Below, in pieces: positions 22,831-47,350 of a stretch of 64,000 nt of DNA. Below the pieces are notes generated by a model that ran no database searches, was not told the DNA's origin, and saw nothing but the letters and a program-made list of their open reading frames with translations. This stretch comes from Conus ventricosus (Eukaryota > Mollusca > Gastropoda > Neogastropoda > Conidae). Position numbers and translations under genes: made by a program. The DNA lies in contig CM031615.1 in the NCBI GenBank assembly GCA_018398815.1, forward strand, positions 55,796,556-55,860,555, written 5' to 3'. Within the stretch, counting starts at the first letter, position 1. Every line of letters begins with the position of its first letter.

Positions 22831-24158
22831 TGAACTAAGACTAATTGCATAAGTAAGCAAACTGGGTTTGCTGTTGTAACGAGTGAGTACGCCTTCGGTT
22901 GTATACTTGAGGAAGAAAATTCGCACTATGCTTACTGAGTGTTGGTGATTGTTACTATTCAAATAACTGCAAAAGTAGGTGTCTAAATATGTTTCCATTC
23001 TCCACCAGTTCAGAGATAAAAGTCTTTGTTCGTCCTTCGTTTTCATTGTGTTGAATGATATTTGTCTGGCTTGAAGAAGACCGAATAGGTCAAGATGCGT
23101 AGTGTTTGTTTTATGATTTGTTTAAATTCTTTCATTTTGGGGCCTAGTTCCTTTACTGTTGTGGTAACACACGGAGGCCAGTTTAGCTATGAAAGGAGGT
23201 GAACTCACGTAGCAGAAACGTAAAACCTGAGCAAGGTAGACCAACCTCCTAGAGCAATGTTCAGCTTTGCCGGCAGAGAAGCCAGGAGTTTTAGTCCCAC
23301 CTGAGGCACATGTGCTGGATAGTTTTGCTCCAGTTGGTTCCTCTCCAGAGTTCAGTGAACTATGCATTCAGAATGCAAAGACTGGAACCACACCGTCGCA
23401 TTGCATCCTCGATCAATGGATTAATCTTTAGAGTTTTGTTCAGATTTCCTGACCAACACTGCAAGTATAGATCTGTATCTCTAAGGTTGATCAAAGAAAG
23501 TGTAGACTGCAGCCCTGTCTTGAATTGTTGTCCAGTGTCACATACTTCTGTTAATAAATGGAATGGTCCTGATACTGATAGTTCCAGACAGGATGCTGTG
23601 CATCTTGTCTGCCCATTATCCTAAGAGAACTCATCATAGATTTTGGCATGCACAGTTCAATCAGAAAAGTTGTGATCTAATATGTAAAGTGCATTCTGTA
23701 CATCTGTTTTCTTGCTCCACCCAATATTAGTCCACAAGAAACAGGGGGAGGTGTGGCATGATAAAGAGCAGTTATGTTGTGTTTTAAAAAAAGTTCTTAT
23801 GAAACCATTCCTATGAAACTTTGGTCTTGCTGCCATTTTGGCCATTGCCTGTCTAGTATAATTGATAATACAAGAATGCCCTTTTTAAAAATTAATTTGT
23901 TTGCAGCCACATTCTCCAGTCAGGCGTCCAAATTCAATGACTTTTACATTATGACAGTGGCTAGGGGAAGAAGACGCAAATTGTGTAGTTCAAGCCAATG
24001 TTACCTTCTTGTACCTGTTTTAGAAGCACTTTTGACGAATTAACCACTAGACTGATGTTAAGGTCACTGCAGACAAAAATAACTGTTTTATGTTTGGTTT
24101 CAGGTGAGTGGAAATAAAACAAGCGGCGCATTATCTCCCATACAGGCGGGGAGGAAAG
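22831..24158. other. Upstream region of TRMT10C with a degenerate SINE piece
   Basis: About 23376-23505 matches, in plus orientation, an internal part of the long SINE found at 52.5-53.3 kb (TTTCCTGACCAACACTGCA is shared). The rest is unassigned. At 24101-24109 CAGGTGAGT is a perfect splice-donor consensus but is also preceded by a pyrimidine-rich TTTGGTTTCAG acceptor-like string. A spliced 5' UTR exon is therefore possible. No TATA box or other promoter element is convincing. Confidence 0.45.
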
Positions 24159-36692
<12,534 letters not shown>

Positions 36693-37930
36693 ATAATGGC
36701 GTGCTGATGGTATGGCTGTAGCAGAGAGAAATTGAAGAGTTGCCAAGTGCTACACTATAGTGCAGCTTGCTACGATTTCATGGACAATGCTGCACTTTGA
36801 TGAAACGGCATTGACAAACATTGGGAGGAAAAAAAAAACCCAAAGCAAAAAAAAAGAAGAAAAAAAAAACCCTACATGGACTAAGCGGGGGGATAAATGG
36901 AACCGAGTTAACAGAGATCTATAGACTAGACTTATTTTGTCAAAAAATGAACATATTCAGTTAAGAGAGGAAGAACAAGCAGAAGAAAAATGGCTGAAGA
37001 CGATCACAATTTTACCACAACATTAACTGGTTTCGTCGTCAGCCATGCTGAATTTTTGTATGTGAATCAAAAGCACACGATAACATGCAAGATTTCCGTC
37101 ATCTTGGTCGACTGTCAAGTTGTGTGCCAAGTGAGTGCCACTGAAAGTGCTGTTGAGTCTGACTTAGATTTGGAACGCTTCACTTGCAATGTCAACACGC
37201 TATAATTTGTGCTATAGAGACCCTAGCAGTTCTATCAGTGTCGCTGTGGCTGACAAACTTTGCAGGGAGAACGTTGCACGTTCTGCTTATCGTATGACTG
37301 TTGAAGAGACAAACTGCAGAGGAGGAGACTTTATATTCTGCAGATGTTATGGCTGTGTTAGAGACAATCAAGTGACAGGGGGATGATATTGAATGTTGTG
37401 CAGCTGGTGTGGCTGTGGTAGAAATGAAGTTGGGGAGGGAAGATGTTTTTTGGTGTGCAGATGATACGGCGGTAGAGAAAAACTGTAAGGAGAAGATGTT
37501 TAATATTTGGTGACGGTGTGGTTGAAGAAGACCAGCTGTACCCAGAGAACATGAACTGGTCTGTGGATGGGGCAACACACTTCTCTTTCCTGTTTTCTTC
37601 AGGACAAAACAGTCATCCTATCATGCCTGTTTGAAGAAAAATCTGTGTCAGAGCATATTTGAGAGTAAATGAAAATCTTATCAGCGCAGAGTAGAAGATA
37701 AAATTTCCCTATTAGTGCGTGTTTGATGAAAAATCTTATCAGTGCATAGTAGCAGATTGATCTTCCTGTTAGTGCATGGATGATCCCTTCAGTGCATATT
37801 TAAGAGAGTTTGTTGTCTGTCGCTACAGGTTTGATAGATGATTTTTCAATCTGTCAATGTTGAAAGATGATCCTGTTTGTGTGTGTTAGATCATTCTTCT
37901 ATCAGTGCATGTATTTTCCTGTCGCTGTGC
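36693..37930. other. 3' region of TRMT10C with two degenerate minisatellites
   Basis: Degenerate units of about 63-65 bp (TGCAGATG-TATGGC-GTAGAGA pattern) occur at about 36700-36740 and 37335-37530. A second family (ATCTTATCAGTGCATAGTAGAAGAT pattern, in pieces) fills about 37610-37830. No gene is recognised. No polyadenylation signal can be placed with confidence; AATAAA occurs at about 38009. Confidence 0.55.
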
Positions 37931-39880
37931 TCCCTAAACTTCTATTTTCAGTTAGTAGCTGGCCCCCTGACTTTTTAAAAGGATATTTATACCTCAACCT
38001 TTCAGAGAATAAAAAGTTAAGTTTTAAAAATCTTGCAGACTATAGCAAGTTTGGTCTTGTGATGAAAGCATTTCATCCTTTTTTTTTTAGCAGCTGATTG
38101 TATTGGCTGCTTCGTAGTTTTTACTACACAGCTTGCCACCTTGTTTTCCTAGACATGCAGATTTGTTCATTCAAGATGTGTCGTCAGTGTTCTTTTGCTT
38201 TCTTTTGCTTTTTAAATTGATGCCATGGTTGATGATATTCGGTACTGGTGACTTTGATCATGAAGATAGGGATTTTTATGAAATTGAAAAACTTGCTTGC
38301 ATTGCTATTGTGTGCATGTGGATATATGTGCATGTGCATGCGTGTTTGACAGTGAATTCTCATACTGATGATATATCCAGATTATAGTTACGAATTCCCA
38401 TAAAATAATTTGTTTGATACTGATGATATGGAGATTATATAAATGACAAAACAAAGCCTGATGTATGCGATTGTGAAAGGTGCACTTCAAACAGAAGCTC
38501 GACTCTTTCTGTGAAGTTCAGTTCACTTCAGTAATGCTTAATTAATCCACACGGAAATTCACTTCAAACTCTCTCGTTAGCCAGACAAAATGTTTGCTTG
38601 TGAAGTTGATACATAGATATATGTACTTGTAGGCAAACATTTTGCTGCGTCTTTCTACTTCAGTTCAGATTTTTTTAAGCATAGACTGCAATTTTTGTAT
38701 GTATCATTCAAATGTACAAAATAGAAAGTCCTGTATCATTGCTTATTGGAGGATAAATCTCAACAGTACAAGGTAAAAGATAACTCTTCCTATCAGTGAA
38801 TGTTAGAAAATAAACCTACACTGGAGCATGCTAGACAAGAAAGCACATGTGTTTACAACATACAAAAGAAATGCTGTGTGGAGTTAATTTTGTTTTTGGT
38901 TGATATTGGTCTGACCACAGTGTGCTAGTTCTGATGTTACTAATCTGTTGATCACATAAAATATCATAATTTCCAGCTATTTACGCAGGGTAAAGAGAGA
39001 ACAGTTGTATCTGAAATTCAGTCAGAACTATTTTTCCATCTGACTTTTAGGCTCAGGTTTTTTCTGCAGTGTGCAGTTAACCTTTCTGCTTTGTTGCTGC
39101 CAGTTCATCTTCCTAGCCGTTTATTCCCATGCTGGTCATTCCGCTTCTCCTTTACACCAGGAACAGCTTCATCCTGTCTCAGTGCCAGTGCCAGCAGTCT
39201 ACAAGAAACTATCTCTATCGAGTTGTAAAGCACCCCATTGTTCCTGGTGATCCTGGAGTCGCGGGTTTGAATCTCTGCCAGGCCATTTGGGCACAGGAGG
39301 GTTTTTCATATGGAGTTACCATTACTTTTTATTCTAATTTTTCGTAAAACTGAAACTCAGATTCTGTTTGTGAAGACATGCATATTATATATATGCAAAA
39401 CACTTTGTACACACATAAAGTTTTATTGCCAACTTCCAGAAGAGAAGACCAGTTTGGCCCTTGGTATGGATGAAGTATGCACATGCATGCATGCATCATA
39501 CATAACATCTTCAGGCATGTGCGAAAAATCAAGTGACTGACATTCAACTGAACTGCACCAGAATGAATGAGTAGTGCCAGCAGGCAGCTGTTCAGTCTAC
39601 TCTACCCAGGTAGTCAGCCGGTTGTGTAAGCGAGTGTGGATTGGAAGGCATTTAAGGCTTGGTCTCCAGCCAAGGATAGGTGCAAGTGAAAAATTTTTCA
39701 CCTCTTGACAAGTTTTTTTTTCTTCTAATTTGGTTGTGTGAAATAATGATTTTTATTTTATACATTGCCTGTTTTGAAAGTCCAGACTATTGTAGAAATA
39801 TTTCTGACTATAACAATATTTACAAAATTATGACCGGATCAACGAGGGAAAAAATGGGTCTCTGAGAAAAAGTGGATTTA
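37931..39880. other. Unassigned interval
   Basis: Contains a short hairpin (CAAAATGTTTGC near 38587 and GCAAACATTTTG near 38634). At about 39258 there is an isolated tRNA B-box-like GGGTTTGAATCTC, possibly a SINE remnant. No coding domain is recognised. Confidence 0.4.
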
Positions 39881-41825
39881 CAGAGGGGGGGGGGGGGGGG
39901 GGGGGGGAGGGGAGATCCAACTTGTTGGATTTGGCGACTATTTGTAAACCCACTTTGTGCTAGAGTATGCACACACACTTAAGAGCTTTCCTACATGATT
40001 CTACCTGAAGACATGTTAACAAGTGCTGCTGTTCAAATCGTACTCGGATCTAAGAACACGTTGGTGGGCACATGGCATCTTTGTCAATTTGCATCATTCA
40101 GTCGATGTTGAAGAAAAAAATCATTCAGACAAATTTTGCTCCATGTATGGAATCTGTTATTCATTAAAGCGGTGATGCATAAGATTGTTATCCAGAACTC
40201 TGTTTGAAACTGCTGATTTGAAACCTTGTTTGATGAAGGTTCCTCTCCCTTGCCACTCTTTTTCTTGCATGGCTGTAGAGTTTTGTTTCTGCTCAATGAT
40301 TGGCGAGCAAAAACATGCAGGATTGATTTGATCCCAATTGTCTTTGTTTGTGGGTCGGAGATATGGCACCCCATTCAAATAGAAATCCACGTGCTACGTT
40401 ATGATGTCGAGATGTTGTAGTGAGGTAAAAACAACACTTGAAAATTCTATTTCCACATATGAACAATCATGCTGCTTGATGATTGGTGCTTGCTAGTGAA
40501 ATGTCTGTCTTTTTATTTTTTCTCCATGAAGTTTTGCAGAATTCTATGTGAGTGATCCTCCAATGCTCAACCCCCCCCCCCCCCCCTCCCCCGCCAAAAC
40601 TTTGGAGAATGGAAAACCTTTACCACGACATGAAATCCTGAATAGTGTTCAACAGTACATACTGTAATTGTGAAATAGGTGATTGAAGAGTGCTGCTTCA
40701 TATCGTCCAAAATTCCATTACCTTTAAAGCAATTTATTCCCAGAAAAGTATTTGAAACTAAACAGCGTTTTATTCATTGGTTGTTTCTTCTTTTACAAAC
40801 CTGTTCAAAGCAAGGAGGGGCAGATGGGAAAGAGAGTGATAGTGTTCCTTTTATTCTATTGCATTATTCTTATCTTTGAAGTAACGTAAAATACTGCTAT
40901 CTGATAAATCGCCCTCTGAGAATGTTTAACTGGCATTCATTTTTTCATGCTGTTTTTGAAGCCCAAAATGATGTTGATTTCCTCCATATCCTAAAAGAGG
41001 TCAGAGTATCAATCAAGACTGTCTTGGTGCCTGATAAGAGGCATCAAGATCTTGTCGAGAACATATGCCCACAAGTTTACGTGTTTCATGTAGCTATCAT
41101 GAACTTTGAGTTCACGACTTTGGTATGTCATTGCAGCGCTTTCTGCCTTACACTGCTACTTTGCTCCATCTCCCTCTCTCGAGTATGAAACATTAACCGT
41201 CATCAAAACAGATGGCCCTGGTGATTTTATCACGCTCATCTTATATCTTTAAAATCCAGATAATTTTCCATTTCTGTATGAATCTATGAAATGCAACACA
41301 TCAACCATAATATGCAATGGAAATCTTCATGTATAACTTGCAGTGCAACCAACTCACGGACTATAATGCAAATTGATTGTGAAGTGAAATGCAGCTCACC
41401 GACTGTAATGTGCGATGGTATGGGAAAAAATATGATTCAGCTCCTGACAAAAATGTGCAATGCGACTTAATGACCAAAATATGATGCAATGTGACATTTA
41501 GTGAACAGTCACCAAAAAAAAACCACACACACATGTCCCCAAACATGTTTCCTTTCAGAATCAGTCTTGCCAAAAAGATAAAAACAAAAGCAAATCCAGA
41601 CTTTTTTCCACTCATTGATTTTATTTCTTATGTGGCAGAATTTTTTTTATTTCTGAACTGTTTTTGAAATGTGCACAACCACTATTTCATTTTAAGATAA
41701 AACAGTTCAAATGATACCAGGATATCTACTTCAAGTCCAATTTTTTCCCCCCACATCTTGTCCAAAACATGCAATTTTAAACAGTTTGTTCACAAACAGT
41801 TGGTCACACTAAGCATATCCAATCT
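39881..41825. other. Unassigned interval with homopolymers
   Basis: A G run of about 22 bases lies at 39885-39907 and a C run at 40571-40586. Short frames show no domain. Confidence 0.4.
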
Positions 41826-41884
41826 CTTCTTCTTCTTCTTCCTAAAAGGCTGGTTCACTCAAAAACGAGTAGGTCACCAGCGAC
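41826..41884 (-). mobile_element. LINE 3'-terminal scrap
   Basis: (CTT)n followed by CCTAAAAGGCTGGTTCACTC and AAAACGAGTAGGTCACCAGC is the reverse complement of the 3' end at 22780-22829. The copy is very strongly 5'-truncated. Confidence 0.8.
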
Positions 41885-44800
41885 CTAGCAGACCTGTGCA
41901 CTTGAAATATACCACAGGAGTATTTTCCTGTCAAAAATTGGCTTTTCCATGCTACTGGCATATTTTCAAAAGATCTGCGCTCTCAGCAGGTTTTTCACTG
42001 AAAGCTACATGCTTTTTTACTAATATTTCTGTGTGATTTGAATGAATAATGCAGAACAAGATGATTTTCAAACTTTCTGAGGTTGATTCCCAGTTTGAAG
42101 TACTGAGAGAAATCTAATTTTGCACAAAACAAATTTGAGGAACTCACTTTGAACACATTTGAAATGTATGTGGGGTTATGTAGTATATTACCTTTGTTTT
42201 TCTTTTTTCACTTTTTAACATTGGTGTGCAAAATACATCAAAGGTGTGTGGGTGCACAGGTCTAAAGCGGCCGAGGCAAACTCTTTGAGAATGGATTCCA
42301 CAGTACCAGCACACCATCAGCTAACTGGGTACTCTACATAAGCAGTGCACTAGATCAAAGAAATAAAGACTGAAATGATTTAGCAGCTGCATTGTAACTT
42401 TTTTCCCCCCGCACTTTAATGCGTTTTGCTTGTCAGTGGAAAAAAACAGTATATGATTGTCAGAGAGGAAGCGATTTGAAATGGAATGTTCATGTTCTCT
42501 CTGAAAACAGTGATGGACAGATACTGTAACGAGGAAATACATTATGCACAAGCACACAAGGGTTTTTAAATCGTAAAGAATCACAGTATGCCATGGACTG
42601 GGGAACTCTGTACATGTCAATCACAAAATGGGTGCTGCATTGAACTGACAGAAAAATGATCTCCCTGTCGTCAATTTTTTTCCCTCCCCACCCCATCTCA
42701 CATTTTCCAGGCCATCTCAGTAGTGTTACTCCCCAAATACTTCTTCAGACCACCTCATATGTACAGCAACATCCTGTGTCCTGTCATGGTTTGAACAATC
42801 CAATTGTAATCACCATCTCAATTGCATATTAAAGTCTAAGGTCGGGTGTGAAGAAAACAACTATGGCATGAAAATGAGAATCCCTGACAATTCTTTATTT
42901 TGAAATTCCCAAGTCAGTAACTTTGTGGAACACATCTGCCCCCTCCACCCTCCCCAGTAAGCTCTCCCCTTCCGCTCCGTCCTTTATACACAGACAAGTA
43001 CTAGTGAATTTTACCTCATTACAGACAACTTCCTTCTGAAAAAGAAGCTGCTGCTGCTCCTCAAAGAAAATGTTGCTTGAACTATTGATGTGCATACATC
43101 CCTCTCCTTTCACCCTCCATGAACTGAATCAGGTTCCACTATAGTGTGGTGGACAAAGAGGATTTTCATTTCAGGCAAAAAAAATTTGCCCCCCATGAGT
43201 GGTCCAAATTCATGACCATCAGTAAGGTAAGGTAATGTTGCCTTTTGCCCAGCCAACCACAAAGGACCAGACTCCATGGGCAAGCACTAACCATTTGACC
43301 ACCGGGCCCCTGTACATGTATTCCACCTGGGTAGGATCTACTGACATGTCTCGGTCTTCAGATGCAAACCAACTCTGGACAGGCGTAACACATGCTTCTG
43401 TTCACAAAACAAAGAGTTCCATGGTAGATCCTAACATTTACACTTTACACTCCTATTAATCATTCCTGTTCTTTGTTCTCCTCTCAGCTGTACTGTCCCC
43501 GTTTTCTATGAATTTTTGCAATGTCATCGTCTTGATAGGAAATTTTTGTGCGTGATTTTCTCCTGCTTCTTTGTTCTGAATACACTAGATGCATGTGCGT
43601 GTGTGTGTGTTTGCAAGAACCTCTTCAACCAGTGAGAAGTTATGCTTTGCTGTGCACATTTTCTACCTTTTCTTTATACCCACATCCCGATTCAGTCTTC
43701 TCCTCAGCCTGCCACATTCTCCTATCCTTCCTCCCTGAACAAGGCCCTGCTTCTCCCTCCTCAATCACCATGCTACCCCCTCTCTCCATCCAAATTATAA
43801 AGAAACCACCAACACCTTTCTCATCTCTACATTTTTTCACTATGGAAAAAAACGTTAGACTTTCCATCAACAAACATCAACATCATTCTAGTTCCGCCTT
43901 CATCCTTTTCATGAGATTCAAAAGAAAGACAACCTATAGTATTTACACATATAAATCATAACACCGGTTTGAATTTTAAGGAATGGAATATGTCCCATTC
44001 CTGTAGTTGCAGCACATTCAAATTTAGACATGCAGCAGCAGCAGCACTAAAAAGCTTTTGATCAAGCATTGGAAAAATTGAAGAAAAAAAGAACAGGAAA
44101 ATTGTTGCACACGTGCTACTCTTTCACAGCTTTTTATCACTATGCTGCATTTTTCACAAGTTTGCTTCACTTGATCTCAGATATGTTGTGCTCATGTGTT
44201 AGCTTATACAAAGAAAGAAGAAAAAAAAACCAGAGGGAGGTAGGGGCAGGGGAGTAAAGTCCATACACATTTCTGTAAGAGTGCAGAGAAAAACGACTGG
44301 TTCAAGGAGACAGCCCATGATTTGGCTGGCCCTCAAATCCTGAAACAAACAGATGTTTGAAAGTTACTGTTGTGGTTGCATATTTTTCTTTTAGGAACAA
44401 AATGATAGTGTAAAACTCATCACACATGTATTTACCAAAAAGTCTAGGGAAAAAAAAAACTAATTCATTCTACTGAAACATAAAATATGATTTACAAGTA
44501 AACATGTTCATGGTAAATGGTAAGATCAGAGACCCCCCCCCCCCTCCCCCCGCTCGAAACTGCTGTGTGTGAACCTGGAACCATGGGCCAATTAAGCCAC
44601 CGGGGAGAAGTGGCACGAAAATTTGACCATTTTCTTTCAAAAATCATGTTTTGAGTTTCATCTGTTTTTGTGCTCAAAAACGTCTGTTGAAACCATCTGT
44701 GGTGTTCATTTTGTCTATTTTTACATTTTTCTTAGTAAAAAAGGACTTTATTTGAAGGAGGTGCGTGTGTGAAAATTGCTCAACTTCTTTATTTTCAAAC

Positions 44801-45400
44801 GTCGTTTTCTCAAAATCACTTTTTTCAACAATGGTTGATGTGCAAGGAACACAATATCTCTGGATGCAGACTAGCTAGCTTGGTAATTTTTTTTTTTTTC
44901 ATCAGAAATTATTTCTGCATGCAATTACATTTTATTTATAAGTCAAAACAGCACTTATCATTTGCTATTTCTATTTGAAAATTTCAAAAGCAATGAAACG
45001 CGAAGCCTGATGGCCACCATATGGAAAAAAATTACTGAAAAAAAAGCAGTTTAGATATATAAAAATCCTTTTGTAATTGCATTACTATAGCTCAGCAAAA
45101 CAAGAAAAGTCGTGTTTCAAATGCCTAACGTGTCTGCTATGATAGAAATACAGTTCTTTTTATGAACCTGTTTTTTTTTTTTTTCTATTTTCATCATTTT
45201 GTCCCCATTTGTGGTCCCTAAATCACACAAGAGTTTTGAAATCACCCAAATTTGTTTTTTCCATGTTTTTTTAACATGAACAATAGAAAAAAAAATGAAG
45301 TTTTAAAAGAACAATGGTTTAATTTTCGTGCCACCTCTCCCCTTAACATTCCTGATTTTTAGAAATGTACACATTTCAGTGAAAAAAGAATACACAAACA
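41885..45400. other. Unassigned interval
   Basis: Weak tRNA-like strings lie at 43236-43312 (minus: GGTGGTCAAATGGTTAGTGC, an A-box pattern without a good B box) and 44570-44615. They may be SINE remnants. No coding domain is recognised in the short frames. Confidence 0.4.
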
Positions 45401-45403
45401 CCA

Positions 45404-45470
45404 GCTGCCATAGCTCAATGGTCATGTGCCCATTCCTGACTGGGAGGCTGTGGGCTCGATATCCATCAAA
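45404..45470 (+). repeat. tRNA-like SINE head
   Basis: A-box TAGCTCAATGG (45411-45421) and B-box GGGCTCGATATCC (45452-45464) have tRNA-like spacing. The acceptor stem does not pair and the sequence continues past the 3' end, so a SINE head or tRNA pseudogene is more likely than a functional tRNA. Confidence 0.5.
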
Positions 45471-45704
45471 ACCATTTAAATTTGTGGGATTATTTTGTCT
45501 GTGACAGGCTCTAAACATGAATCATGGAACACAAAGTCACAGTTTCATCCATAAACACGCATTTCTTAGAATGCTGATCAACTTCTTGACCAACATGGCC
45601 AGTGTCCCTATCTCTCGGATCTCTTTGATGCTGGGTATATCACAAAAGTAAGCATAGAGTACAGCTCTGTCAGGCAATTTTAGAATGAAGTGGAACGCTA
45701 CACC

Positions 45705-46080
45705 ACCTCCATTCTCGTCCTCATCGATCAGCATAAAAAAGTCTCATTCTGTGGTCCTTCATGCCCTGGTCTCGTGGTGGCCTCAGTTTTGATTTCCTCT
45801 CCATGTCTATGCCTTGTTGGGTTTGTGTCACTGGTGTCCGTAAGTTCGTTGGGACTGTTGCTGGATGTGTTGGCACCCTGTGGGGAAAAGGGGTGGTGGT
45901 GTTGCTCACTCGAGCGGGCTTCGTGACCAAACAATCACTGTCACCAGTTAAGGGGCTTGGTAGGTGGTGTCCTGCGTATGTTGGATCAAAACAGGCACTG
46001 TTGAACACAACCGAAGTGACTTGGCAGCAGTGCAGTGTCTCCCCTAGCAGGTTGCTTCATGTTAACTTCACATTGAACTT
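45705..46080 (+). mobile_element. Fragment of the long tRNA-headed SINE
   Basis: The reverse complement of the body of the 52.5-53.3 kb SINE is recognisable over about 370 bp. Shared strings include ATCGATCAGCAT, GGTCCTTCATGCCCTG and GACTTGGCAGCAGTGCAGTG (one change). The head is missing. Divergence from the other copies is higher than theirs from each other. Confidence 0.8.
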
Positions 46081-46479
46081 GTAAGAAAAGGCCTATGGTC
46101 TGAAGCAAGACAGATTTACGTTGCCCTTTGTTTATCGAAGCAGATAAAAATTAATGAACTTTGGAAAGAATGTTGACCTGCGACTGTAGAATTCAACCAT
46201 GACAGGTACACATTATCAAGATGTGCCCCAAAGCTCACTGCTTCAGAGCTTATTGCACGGCGTACTCAAAAAATGACCACTGCCCATGAACTGCTTGTGC
46301 CAGGGATGCAGTGGGACAAGCAGAATGTAGCTGTAGAAGGGTGGGGGGGAATCATATGTTGGTAAACTTGGCCTTACGTGCAGACACTAGCAGACAGAAG
46401 CAGACGTCCATTAGAACTCTTTTAGATCTCTCTCCCAAAACCTTCTCCGTTAAACATGCCCGGAGAGTTACTGTCCCTT

Positions 46480-47350
46480 AGCCATTATAAAGATATATCA
46501 CCGTCTCTATAGACGACCGTATTATCATGCAATATGCTACTACATGTACTACAGAGGTAGGGGCAGAATGAACATTTGGGGGGAGGGTGGTGGAAGGGGG
46601 AATGCGACTAATGTGGTACAGAAGATCAGACAGAAAAAAAAAAAGCGTTAGCGATTTGGAAGACTTTGTTACTGTCTGCAAGTTCCGTTTCCTTAGCCAG
46701 AGGTCTTTCATATATGCCTGAGCTTTGGGTTTCAGTATGAGGGATAGACAGTCAGCTAAATCTTTCTTTGTGGCATTTTTGGCATGTTGATCAACCACCT
46801 CATAACCTGGAATGCCCACATGACCAGAAACCCAAGCAAAAACTGCTGTTTTCATCGGATTTCAGAGCGGTGTACAGTTTGAACAATTTCAGTAGTTGAG
46901 AGGTGCTTGAGGTTACGGCCAGCAATAGCCTCCAAAGCAGAAAGGGAGTCCAACACAATGAAGGAAATCTTTCATGTTTGGATTTTGAGAACATTTAAAG
47001 TTCCAGAACCAAGGCTGTCAACTCATCTGTGCAGATGGAGCTGTCAGTGAGAATGTGCTGAGAACATCTCTGAGTGGGAGAGGTTGCGCAGAACACAGCA
47101 GAGGCAATCCCTTCTTTGGATTTGGAGCCATTGATAAAAATTCTTCTGAAAGATGGGAGTCTAGAACACAGTTTGGCAAAAAAAAATTATCTAAACGCCA
47201 AGGAGCAAGTGGTATCTTTACAATACAAGGCTAAATAAAACAATTGCCTGAGTGAGGAAAGTCCATGGTGGGTCATCAGGAAACTTGGACGAGTCACACA
47301 CGACTCCAAGGTTTATGTCTGCAATGTTCTAACGGGGAAGGATACGAATT
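46480..47350 (-). mobile_element. LINE RNase H domain fragment
   Basis: Minus-strand reading has IFINGSKSKEGIASAVF (about 47130-47080), CTDELTALVLEL (about 47020-46985) and VFAWVSGHVGIPGYEVVDQH (46478-46855 open stretch). That is the order of an RNase H domain of the kind carried at the C-terminus of I/Jockey-group LINEs. It has frame changes near 46990 and 46855. The associated reverse transcriptase is not seen. Confidence 0.82.

Noticed and set aside
37335..37830. Possible CRISPR-like or regularly spaced repeat
   Set aside because: Units are degenerate, contiguous and variable, with no constant repeat and unique spacer pattern, in an animal genome.
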